A DNA stretch of 64,000 nucleotides from an uncultured Collinsella sp. GTDB taxonomy: Bacteria; Actinomycetota; Coriobacteriia; Coriobacteriales; Coriobacteriaceae. Position numbers and translations under genes: made by a program. Positions within the stretch are counted from its first letter, which is position 1, and every line of letters starts with the position of its first letter. Positions 37,307-44,630 of the stretch are shown one piece after another. A model generated the notes under the pieces. That model was not told the origin of the DNA. It searched no databases and saw only the letters and a program-made list of their open reading frames with translations. The stretch covers positions 1 to 64,000 of the forward strand of contig URSO01000001.1 of the NCBI GenBank assembly GCA_900550415.1. The letters are read 5' to 3'.

Positions 37307-38206
37307 GTGTCCGATCGTCCCAAGGCAACTGCTCCCAAGACATCTGAGCGCAAGGCTGTCGCTGCGGGAGCGCCCGCAGCGAAGAGCGGCACCGGTTCGT
37401 GGCTTGCGGGCTTTATCCCCCGGGCCGCCGCCGGTATCGTCTACGCCGTCGTCTTTATCCTGTGCCTGGTTTTGGGTATCGTGCCCACGGCCATCTTTGT
37501 TTCCGTCATGAGCGGTCTGTGCTGCTATGAGTTTTTCCGTATGACAAGGCTCGATGGCAAGATGGCTAACGAGCGCATGGGTATCGCTGCCGCCGTACTC
37601 TTTCCGCTGTCGGCGTTGGGCGATTCGATGTTGCTGAATGTCCTGCTTTTTGCCCTGATGCTCGCTGTGGGCATTTGGTATGTCTGGTCGCCGCGTACCC
37701 GCATCTCCGATGTGGCCGTGACGCTCATGGGTCCAATCTACACTGGCTTTATGCTGTCGGCTATCGTGCTGCTGCGCGATGCCGTGCCTGGTTTTGCCGG
37801 CGCCCTGCTTTCGGTGGGCGTTTGCGCGTCCCTTTGGGTTTCCGATTCGTTTGCCTACATCGTGGGCAGTCGTATCGGCAAGCACAAGATGGTTCCCAAG
37901 ATCTCACCCAAAAAGAGCTGGGAGGGGTTTGTCGGCGGCATCCTGGGCTCGGTTTTGATTTGGCTCATCCTGTGGGCGACGCACTTCTACAAGCTCAGCC
38001 TGCCCTATGCGCTGCTGTGCGGCGTGGTCGTGTCCATTTTGGGCGTTATCGGCGACCTCATCGAGTCGCGCATCAAGCGCGGTGTGGGCGTCAAGGATTC
38101 CGGTAACCTTATCCCGGGCCATGGCGGCATGCTCGACCGTAGCGACTCGCTTATCTTTGGCTGCATTACCGCGCAGCTGCTTTTGATGATCGGAGGCGTG
38201 CTGTAA
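37307..38206 (+). CDS. cdsA: Phosphatidate cytidylyltransferase (CDP-diacylglycerol synthase)
   Basis: 299 residues. About 30 polar residues are followed by seven or eight membrane helices. The signature at the C-terminal side reads SRIKRGVGVKDSGNLIPGHG, then GMLDRSDS, with the Asp and His ligands for Mg and CTP. It makes the precursor of all glycerophospholipids. GTG after GAGGAGG. Stop overlaps dxr (TAATG). Confidence 0.95.
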   Translation: MSDRPKATAPKTSERKAVAAGAPAAKSGTGSWLAGFIPRAAAGIVYAVVFILCLVLGIVPTAIFVSVMSGLCCYEFFRMTRLDGKMANERMGIAAAVLFPLSALGDSMLLNVLLFALMLAVGIWYVWSPRTRISDVAVTLMGPIYTGFMLSAIVLLRDAVPGFAGALLSVGVCASLWVSDSFAYIVGSRIGKHKMVPKISPKKSWEGFVGGILGSVLIWLILWATHFYKLSLPYALLCGVVVSILGVIGDLIESRIKRGVGVKDSGNLIPGHGGMLDRSDSLIFGCITAQLLLMIGGVL

Positions 38207-39393
38207 TGTCATTCCAGACGACGTATGGCCCCGATGGACGCCTCCGTGTTGCCATCCTGGGTTGTACGGGCTCTATCGGCACCCAGGCACTCGATGTGTG
38301 CCGTCAGCATGCCGATCGCCTGCAGGTGACGGCGCTGTCCGTTAATTCCAGCACCTCGGAGCTCGTTGCCGCTGCCCGCGAGTTCTCGGTTTCGGCGGTT
38401 GCCGTGGCCGATGTCGCTCATGGCGATGACGCCGTGCTGCAGGAGTTGCCCGAGGGAACGAAGCTCGGCGTTGGCGCGCAAGCGGTTTGCGAGCTCGCAC
38501 GTCGCGATGATGTCGACTGCGTGCTTGTCGCTATTGTGGGCGCCGCCGGTCTCGAGGCGAGCCATGCGGCCTTGACCTCGAATAAGCGTCTTGCCCTTGC
38601 CAACAAGGAGTCCCTCGTCGTCGGTGGCGACTTGCTTATGCCGTTGGCGCAACCGGGCCAGCTTATTCCAGTCGACTCTGAGCACTCTGCCATCTTCCAG
38701 TGCTATCTGGGGGAGAACCCGCGCGAGGCTCATTGTATTTGGCTCACCTGCTCGGGCGGTCCGTTCTTTGGCCGTACGCGCGGCGAGCTCGACCGCGTGA
38801 CGCGTGCCGATGCCCTCGCACATCCCACGTGGGCCATGGGTGCCAAGATCACCATCGACTCCGCCACCCTCATGAACAAGGGCCTGGAGCGCATTGAGGC
38901 CATGCATCTGTTTAACTGCGACCTCGATTTCATTAACGTGGTCGTGCAGCGTCAGTCCAAGATTCACTCTATGGTCGAGTTCGCCGACGGCTCCGTGATG
39001 GCGCATCTCGGTGCATCCGACATGCGTATTCCCATCCAGTTCGCGTTCTCGTATCCCGAGCGTTGGGATACCCCGGCGCCTCGTATCGATTTTCGCGAGC
39101 TGGGGCAGCTCACGTTTGATGCTGCCGACATGGATACCTTCCGCTGTCTGGCACTGGCCGAACGCGCCGGCAAGACGGGTGGCACCATGCCGTGCGTGCT
39201 CAATGCCGCCAACGAGGTCGCCGTCGATGCCTTCCTGCACGATGGCTGCAGCTTTACCGATATCGATCGCATTGTGGAATCCTGCATGGATGCCCACGAT
39301 ATGCAGGCGATCGATTCGTTTGAGCAGCTTCGCGACATCGATTCGTGGGCGCGTGAAAAAGCTGCGCAGGTGCTCGCCGCAACCCGTTCCTAA
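38206..39393 (+). CDS. dxr: 1-deoxy-D-xylulose-5-phosphate reductoisomerase
   Basis: 395 residues. NADPH-binding start VAILGCTGSIGTQALDV, then ALANKESLVVGG and PVDSEHSAIFQ, the metal and substrate motifs. It makes MEP, the committed step of the non-mevalonate isoprenoid pathway. IspG, a later step, is two genes on. GGAGG lies nine bases before the ATG. Confidence 0.97.
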   Translation: MSFQTTYGPDGRLRVAILGCTGSIGTQALDVCRQHADRLQVTALSVNSSTSELVAAAREFSVSAVAVADVAHGDDAVLQELPEGTKLGVGAQAVCELARRDDVDCVLVAIVGAAGLEASHAALTSNKRLALANKESLVVGGDLLMPLAQPGQLIPVDSEHSAIFQCYLGENPREAHCIWLTCSGGPFFGRTRGELDRVTRADALAHPTWAMGAKITIDSATLMNKGLERIEAMHLFNCDLDFINVVVQRQSKIHSMVEFADGSVMAHLGASDMRIPIQFAFSYPERWDTPAPRIDFRELGQLTFDAADMDTFRCLALAERAGKTGGTMPCVLNAANEVAVDAFLHDGCSFTDIDRIVESCMDAHDMQAIDSFEQLRDIDSWAREKAAQVLAATRS

Positions 39394-39418
39394 CCCATAA
39401 GGATTGCTTTTTCGTTTT

Positions 39419-40780
39419 ATGGATACTGTTCTGAGCGTTCTCTCATCGGTCTTTTGGGGCCTGTTGATGCTTTCCGTCCTCGTGTTTTTGCACGAGGGCG
39501 GCCACTTTTTGGCGGCGCGTGCCTGCGGCGTCCGGGTGACTGAGTTCTTCTTGGGCCTGCCGTGCCGCTTTGATATCCATCACACATCGCGTCGCATTGG
39601 AACCAAGTTTGGCGTGACGCCGCTGCTGCTGGGTGGCTATGCTGCCATTTGCGGCATGGATCCGACCGACGTCTCGTGCGCCGATCGCGTGCTCGCGGCT
39701 ATCTATCGTCATGGTCGCGTGACCGTGGCCGACCTTGCTGTCGAGCTCGAGCTTTCCGAGGAGGATGTGCTCGAGGCATGCGCCCTTTTGCTGGGCTGGG
39801 GCTCCATCGCGCCCTGGTATGAGGAAGGGGAGAAGCCCTCGCCGAGCTACTATCCCACCAAATATCAGACGTTGCCGCGAGATGCGGCGGGTTACACCAC
39901 CTTTGACGGCCGCCGTTTCGATCGCGAACATTCAACTGCCGAGGGCGATGTGTGGGAGCTGCCGTGCGGCGAGGCCGAGTTCCTTGCACAAGAGCGTTCG
40001 CACACCTATCTTGGCCAAGGCTTTCTCAAGCGCGCCTTTATGCTGCTCGCGGGGATTATCGTCAATATCCTGACGGGTTTTTTGCTCCTTATGAGCATCT
40101 ATTCCATCGCAGGTGTCACCGTGCCGGTGGATACCAATGTGATTGGCCAGGTTGACGAAGGCTCGATTGCCGCCTCGGCGGGAATCGAGGGCGGCGACGC
40201 GATTCTTTCGGTCGACGGAGTATCGTGCTCTACCTGGATTGACGTTTACGATGCCATCGGCAAGGCTGCCGGTAAGGACGATATCGCCATCGAGTACGAG
40301 CGTGACGGCAAGCAGCATTCGACCACGGTTGCGCTCAAAGAGGACGAGCGCCTAGGTGTGTATGCCTCTACGCAGGTGGTCCGTTTAGACCCCATCACGT
40401 CGGCTCGCCTGTCGTTCTCCTATGTCGTGCAGACAGCGGAGGGCGTGATGCGCCTGCTCCAGCCGCAGCATACGATGGAGATTCTCGATCAGTCCTCTTC
40501 GATCGTGGGTATTAGCGTTATGTCCTCACAGGCTGCTGCTGCCGGCCCTGCCGCGTTCCTTTCGTTTGCCGCCCTCATTTCGTTCTCGCTTGGCTTTATG
40601 AACCTGCTGCCCATCCCGCCACTCGATGGCGGCAAGCTAGTCATCGAGATCATTCAGAAGATTGCGGGCCGCGAGCTTCCGCTCAAGGTCCAGACGATTG
40701 TGAGCTATGTGGGCATCGCGCTCTTTGCGCTGCTGTTTGTCTATATGCTTCGTTCCGACATCCTTCGATTTATTCTGTAG
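39419..40780 (+). CDS. rseP: RseP-type site-2 membrane zinc protease with an inserted domain
   Basis: 453 residues. H25-E-G-G-H29 is the zinc motif in the first helix and NLLPIPPLDGG the third ligand region. One PDZ domain lies between (VDEGSIAASAGIEGGDAILS). Unusually, about 130 residues separate the GGY strand (72-74) from the second core helix (LLAGIIVN). The stretch 85-135 (RVLAAIYRHGRVTVADLAVE, then LELSEEDVLEA) looks like a winged helix. The enzyme cuts membrane proteins. A TTG five codons earlier touches the AAGGA site; the ATG is 15 bases from it, so the start is uncertain. Confidence 0.9.
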   Translation: MDTVLSVLSSVFWGLLMLSVLVFLHEGGHFLAARACGVRVTEFFLGLPCRFDIHHTSRRIGTKFGVTPLLLGGYAAICGMDPTDVSCADRVLAAIYRHGRVTVADLAVELELSEEDVLEACALLLGWGSIAPWYEEGEKPSPSYYPTKYQTLPRDAAGYTTFDGRRFDREHSTAEGDVWELPCGEAEFLAQERSHTYLGQGFLKRAFMLLAGIIVNILTGFLLLMSIYSIAGVTVPVDTNVIGQVDEGSIAASAGIEGGDAILSVDGVSCSTWIDVYDAIGKAAGKDDIAIEYERDGKQHSTTVALKEDERLGVYASTQVVRLDPITSARLSFSYVVQTAEGVMRLLQPQHTMEILDQSSSIVGISVMSSQAAAAGPAAFLSFAALISFSLGFMNLLPIPPLDGGKLVIEIIQKIAGRELPLKVQTIVSYVGIALFALLFVYMLRSDILRFIL

Positions 40781-40793
40781 GGGAGTGTTTGGA

Positions 40794-41876
40794 TTGTCTT
40801 TATCCCATCCTTTGCCTCGCGAGCTGACGCGCTCCGTGCATGTGGGCGGCGTGCAGATCGGTGGCGGCGCGCCGGTGGTGGTCCAATCTATGACCTGCAC
40901 CGATACCGCTGATGCCCAGGCAACGCTTGCGCAAGTGTGCGCGTTGGCGCAGGCTGGCTGCGATATCGTGCGCGTGAGCGTGCCCTCCGAGGCCGCGCTT
41001 GAGGGCTTCCGCACCATCTGTGCCGAGTCTCCGGTGCCGATTGTCGCCGATATCCACTTTAACCATAAGCTCGCCATTGGTGCCGTTGAGGCCGGTGCCG
41101 CCAAGCTGCGCATCAATCCCGGCAATATCGGCGATTGGGCCAAGGTTGACGCGGTGATCGATGCTGCGGGTGCCGCGGGCTGTGCGATTCGCATTGGCGT
41201 GAACGCGGGCTCGCTTGAGCAAGATATTGCCGAACGCGACGACCTCACGCAGCCCGAAAAGCTCGTGATGTCGAGCGAGCGCTTCGTCAAGCACTTTGAG
41301 GATCGCGGCTTTACGAGCATTGTGCTTTCGGCCAAGGCCCATAGCGTGCAAACGACGCTCGATACCTATCGAGCCCTGTCACGTGAGATTCCCCACGTTC
41401 CGCTTCACCTGGGCGTGACGGAGGCGGGGACCAAGCTTCAGGGCACCATCAAGAGCTCTGTAGGCTTGGGTATCTTGCTTTCCGAAGGCATCGGCGACAC
41501 CATGCGTGTGTCGCTCACGGCCGATCCGGTTGAGGAGCCGCCGGTCGCCTGGGGAATTCTACAGTCGCTGGGCCTGCGTCGCCGTGGTCCCGAGATTGTC
41601 TCGTGCCCCACGTGCGCCCGCTGCCAGGTCAATCTCATCGCAATCGCCGAGGAGGTCACCGAGCGGCTTAAGAACTATTCCGCGCCGCTTTCGATTGCCG
41701 TCATGGGATGTGCCGTTAATGGCCCCGGTGAGGCATCTGACGCCGACCTGGGCGTTGCTTGCGGACGTGGTCAGGCCTTGCTCTTTTCGCATGGCCAGAT
41801 CATTGGTAAAGTAGCTGAGGACCAAATTGTCGACGCGCTTATGGCAGAGGTCGACAAGCTTATTGAGGAGAAATAA
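40794..41876 (+). CDS. ispG: 4-hydroxy-3-methylbut-2-en-1-yl diphosphate synthase
   Basis: 360 residues. Fe-S ligands are C271, C274 and C306 (CPTC, then GCAVNGPGEA), positions nearly identical to the E. coli enzyme. N-terminal barrel: VQSMTCTDTADAQAT. It is the penultimate step of the MEP pathway. TTG start eight bases after GGGGAG; a GTG at 40785 overlaps that site. proS follows without a gap. Confidence 0.96.
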   Translation: MSLSHPLPRELTRSVHVGGVQIGGGAPVVVQSMTCTDTADAQATLAQVCALAQAGCDIVRVSVPSEAALEGFRTICAESPVPIVADIHFNHKLAIGAVEAGAAKLRINPGNIGDWAKVDAVIDAAGAAGCAIRIGVNAGSLEQDIAERDDLTQPEKLVMSSERFVKHFEDRGFTSIVLSAKAHSVQTTLDTYRALSREIPHVPLHLGVTEAGTKLQGTIKSSVGLGILLSEGIGDTMRVSLTADPVEEPPVAWGILQSLGLRRRGPEIVSCPTCARCQVNLIAIAEEVTERLKNYSAPLSIAVMGCAVNGPGEASDADLGVACGRGQALLFSHGQIIGKVAEDQIVDALMAEVDKLIEEK

Positions 41877-43598
41877 ATGACCCGAGCAATGTATATGTCT
41901 AAGCTCTATGCGCCGACGCTTAAAGAGGATCCGGCGGACGCTGAGCTCGCCAGCCACCGCCTGCTGCTCCGTGCCGGCATGATCCGCAAGGAGGCCGCCG
42001 GTCTGTATTCCTACCTGCCGCTCGCATGGCGCTCGATTCGCAAGATTGAGAACATCGTGCGCGACGAGATGGACGCCGCCGGCGCCCAGGAGCTTATGAT
42101 GCCTATCATGGTCGATGCCGAGTTGTGGCGTGAGTCCGGCCGTATCGATGCCTATGGCAAGGAGCTTGTGCGCTTTGACGACCGTCATGGTCGCGAGTTC
42201 GTGCTGGGCCCCACGCACGAGGAGACCGTCACGGCCCTGGTGCGCAACGAGCTGCGCTCCTATAAGCAGCTGCCAGTGAACCTCTATCACATCCAGGATA
42301 AGTTCCGCGACGAGTTCCGTCCCCGTTTTGGCCTGATGCGCGGTCGCGAGTTCATCATGAAGGATGCCTACAGCTTCTCCGCCACGCAGGAGAGCTTGCA
42401 GGAGGAGTATGACAAGATGAAGCAGGCCTACGCTAACATTTGCGAGCGCTGCTACATCAAGGCCTTGCCCGTCGTTGCCGACTCCGGCGAGATCGGTGGC
42501 GATACCTCCGTCGAGTACATGGCTTTGGCCGACGCCGGCGAGGCTTCTCTCGTCTATTGCGATGACTGCGGTTTTGCCGCCGATGATGAGGCTGCAAGCA
42601 CCAAGGTCGTCGTGACTGAGGATCCCGGTGACGGTACGCTTACCAAGGTCGAGACTCCGGGCATGGGCACCATTGAGGCCGTTGCTAAGTTCTTTGGATT
42701 CCCCGAGAACGGTACGCGCAAGTCCCTGGCGCTCATCGATGCCGAGGGCAAGCCCGTCGTGGCCATCGTCCCGGGCGACCATGAGCTCAACGACTGCAAG
42801 GCCGAGCATGTCTTTGGCAAGGGTTATCGCATGATGACGGACGAGGAGCTCCAGACCTACGGTCTGCACAAGGGCTTTATCGGACCGGTTAACTTGCCCG
42901 AGGGCATCCGTCTGGTGTGCGACGAGAGCCTGCGCGAGTCCAAGCAGTGGGCCTGCGGTGCCAACGAGGTCGATTATCACTTTACCGGTGCCTGCCCCGA
43001 GCGCGACTTTACCGTCGATGAGTGGGCAGATCTGGTCACCGTCGTTGCCGGCGATCCCTGCCCGCACTGCGGCAAGCCGCTCTCTGCTGCTCGCGGCATC
43101 GAGGTCTCGCAGGTCTTCCAGCTGGGTACCAAGTATTCCGAGGCCATGGGCGCCACCTTTATGGACGAGGACGGCAAGGAGAAGCCGCTTATCATGGGTT
43201 GCTACGGCGTGGGCGTGTCCCGCTCGCTTGCTGCCGTCGTGGAGCAGCACAACGACGAGCACGGTATCGTCTGGCCGGTTTCCGTTGCCCCGTACGAGGT
43301 CGCGGTGATTCCGCTCGATCCCAAGAAGGAGGAGTGCGCTAACGTTTGCGACCAAATCGTCGAGGGCCTGTGCGCCGAGGGTATCGAGGTTGTCGTCGAT
43401 GACCGTGACGAGCGTCCTGGCTTTAAGTTTGCCGATAACGACCTCATGGGCTTCCCGTATCAGGTCGTGCTTGGCAAGCGTGGCCTCAAGAATGGTACTG
43501 TGGAGCTCAAGGACCGTGCCACGGGCGAGCGCGAGGACGTGGCGATCGATGAGGTCGTCGCCAAGGTTTCCAAGCTTGTGAAGGCGGCACGCCGTTAA
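41877..43598 (+). CDS. proS: Prolyl-tRNA synthetase
   Basis: 573 residues, the bacterial-type length. Class II motifs are visible: motif 1 around GLYSYLPLAWRSIRKIE, motif 2 KFRDEFRPRFGLMRGREF, and motif 3 YGVGVSRSLAAVVEQ. The middle segment (about 225-385) is the editing domain that removes alanine from tRNA-Pro. ATG touches the ispG stop, with GAGGAG just before. Last gene of the operon. Confidence 0.97.
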   Translation: MTRAMYMSKLYAPTLKEDPADAELASHRLLLRAGMIRKEAAGLYSYLPLAWRSIRKIENIVRDEMDAAGAQELMMPIMVDAELWRESGRIDAYGKELVRFDDRHGREFVLGPTHEETVTALVRNELRSYKQLPVNLYHIQDKFRDEFRPRFGLMRGREFIMKDAYSFSATQESLQEEYDKMKQAYANICERCYIKALPVVADSGEIGGDTSVEYMALADAGEASLVYCDDCGFAADDEAASTKVVVTEDPGDGTLTKVETPGMGTIEAVAKFFGFPENGTRKSLALIDAEGKPVVAIVPGDHELNDCKAEHVFGKGYRMMTDEELQTYGLHKGFIGPVNLPEGIRLVCDESLRESKQWACGANEVDYHFTGACPERDFTVDEWADLVTVVAGDPCPHCGKPLSAARGIEVSQVFQLGTKYSEAMGATFMDEDGKEKPLIMGCYGVGVSRSLAAVVEQHNDEHGIVWPVSVAPYEVAVIPLDPKKEECANVCDQIVEGLCAEGIEVVVDDRDERPGFKFADNDLMGFPYQVVLGKRGLKNGTVELKDRATGEREDVAIDEVVAKVSKLVKAARR

Positions 43599-43628
43599 TT
43601 GTCGATTTCGCTTGTAGTTCGATATACG

Positions 43629-43677
43629 GGACGGCCCCGCATTTCTCCAGATAGGGGAGATGCGGGGCCGTCCTTTT
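43629..43677 (+). terminator. Very strong intrinsic terminator after proS
   Basis: A 20-pair stem (43629-43648 with 43654-43673) with only two G-T pairs closes a five-base AGATA loop and is followed by TTTT. It is the longest hairpin seen in the window. Confidence 0.95.
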
Positions 43678-43706
43678 GTCTTCTCGGCGTGCTCAATCGC
43701 TAAAAG

Positions 43707-43745
43707 GAAAACCCCACAGCCCATGTGAGCTGCGGGGTTTTCTTT
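43707..43745. terminator. Bidirectional terminator between proS and the minus-strand kinase gene
   Basis: GAAAACCCC pairs with GGGGTTTTC, with an inner CAGC/GCTG stem. The symmetric A and T runs (TTTTCTTT on the plus strand, TTTTCCTTTT on the minus strand) allow it to stop transcription both ways, as expected between convergent genes. Confidence 0.85.
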
Positions 43746-43777
43746 GTGCCTCCGATGCGAAATAAATCGCTCAGATA

Positions 43778-44542
43778 TTACTGATAATCGACGACGTCGA
43801 TCCAGTTCTTCAGGAACTCATCGTTCACGTTGCGCTTACGAGCGAGCTCGGAAGCGGCGACGATGCTCGTCCACTGACGCACGACCTGCATGGGCATGTC
43901 GGCGCGGTCGCAGTAGAGCTCCAGGTAGGCCTCGGCCTGATCCTTGCTGTTGAGGGCGAAGAGCAGGTAGGTGGTGGCAACGTCGGCAGCAGGGGAGCCC
44001 TGGGTGGCGTGTGCCCAGTCGCACACATAGAGCTGGCCGTCGTCGCCGACGATGACGTTGGAGGGGTTGAAGTCGCCGTGGCAGACCTTGAACTCCTTGG
44101 TCATGCCGTCCAGACGCTCCTGAAGGTTGTAGCGCGTGGTGGCATTGAGCTGATCAAGGCTGTCGATCATGCGGGCGAACTTGTCGCGCTGACGGTTGAG
44201 CAGCGGGGAGGTGTAGCCGTGGATCTCGATTTGGAGGTCGACGAACATCTCGAGATACTCACCAAAGCGCTGGGGCTCGGCAGTCATCTTCTCGGCAAGG
44301 GTGGTGCCCGGAACCTTCTCGGTCACGAGCGCCCAGCCGTTGGCGTTCTCGAGCTGGGAAACCTCGAGAGCCTTGGGGCTGCGGATGCCGCACTCATTGA
44401 TGCGGGCAAGATTCAAAGCCTCGTTGAACACGTCGGAGACAGGCTTGGTCTCGTTAAAGACCTTGACAATCTTGTCACCCAGGTCGTAAACGACCTTGTT
44501 GCCACGGCGGACGAGCTCGGTCTTGGAATCGGGTAGCAGCAT
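43778..44542 (-). CDS. Aminoglycoside-phosphotransferase-fold small-molecule kinase
   Basis: 254 residues. The catalytic loop is CHGDFNPSNVIV and the metal Asp is in YVCDWAHAT; the N-lobe lysine is probably in KIVKVF. The fold phosphorylates small molecules such as aminoglycosides, choline or sugars. Nothing shows it is a resistance enzyme; divergent members are common in anaerobes as housekeeping or unknown kinases. AAAGGA is seven bases before the ATG. It lies downstream of adhE on the same strand. Confidence 0.82.
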   Translation of the reverse strand: MLLPDSKTELVRRGNKVVYDLGDKIVKVFNETKPVSDVFNEALNLARINECGIRSPKALEVSQLENANGWALVTEKVPGTTLAEKMTAEPQRFGEYLEMFVDLQIEIHGYTSPLLNRQRDKFARMIDSLDQLNATTRYNLQERLDGMTKEFKVCHGDFNPSNVIVGDDGQLYVCDWAHATQGSPAADVATTYLLFALNSKDQAEAYLELYCDRADMPMQVVRQWTSIVAASELARKRNVNDEFLKNWIDVVDYQ

Positions 44543-44574
44543 GGTTGCATCCTTTCAACGATGCGATAGAAGCG

Positions 44575-44613
44575 ACGGCGGGGGTGTGTGAAACACCCGT
44601 GCACCCCCGCCGT
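44575..44613 (-). terminator. GC-rich hairpin between adhE and the kinase gene
   Basis: A perfect 12-pair stem, ACGGCGGGGGTG with CACCCCCGCCGT, closes a 15-base loop. No T-run follows on the minus strand, so it may protect the adhE mRNA 3' end or act as a partial terminator before the kinase gene. Confidence 0.6.
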
Positions 44614-44630
44614 TAAAAACCGTGCTAAAA

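Noticed and set aside
43778..44542. Antibiotic-resistance aminoglycoside phosphotransferase
   Set aside because: Only the kinase fold motifs are visible, and there is no mobile or resistance context, so a resistance role is not supported.
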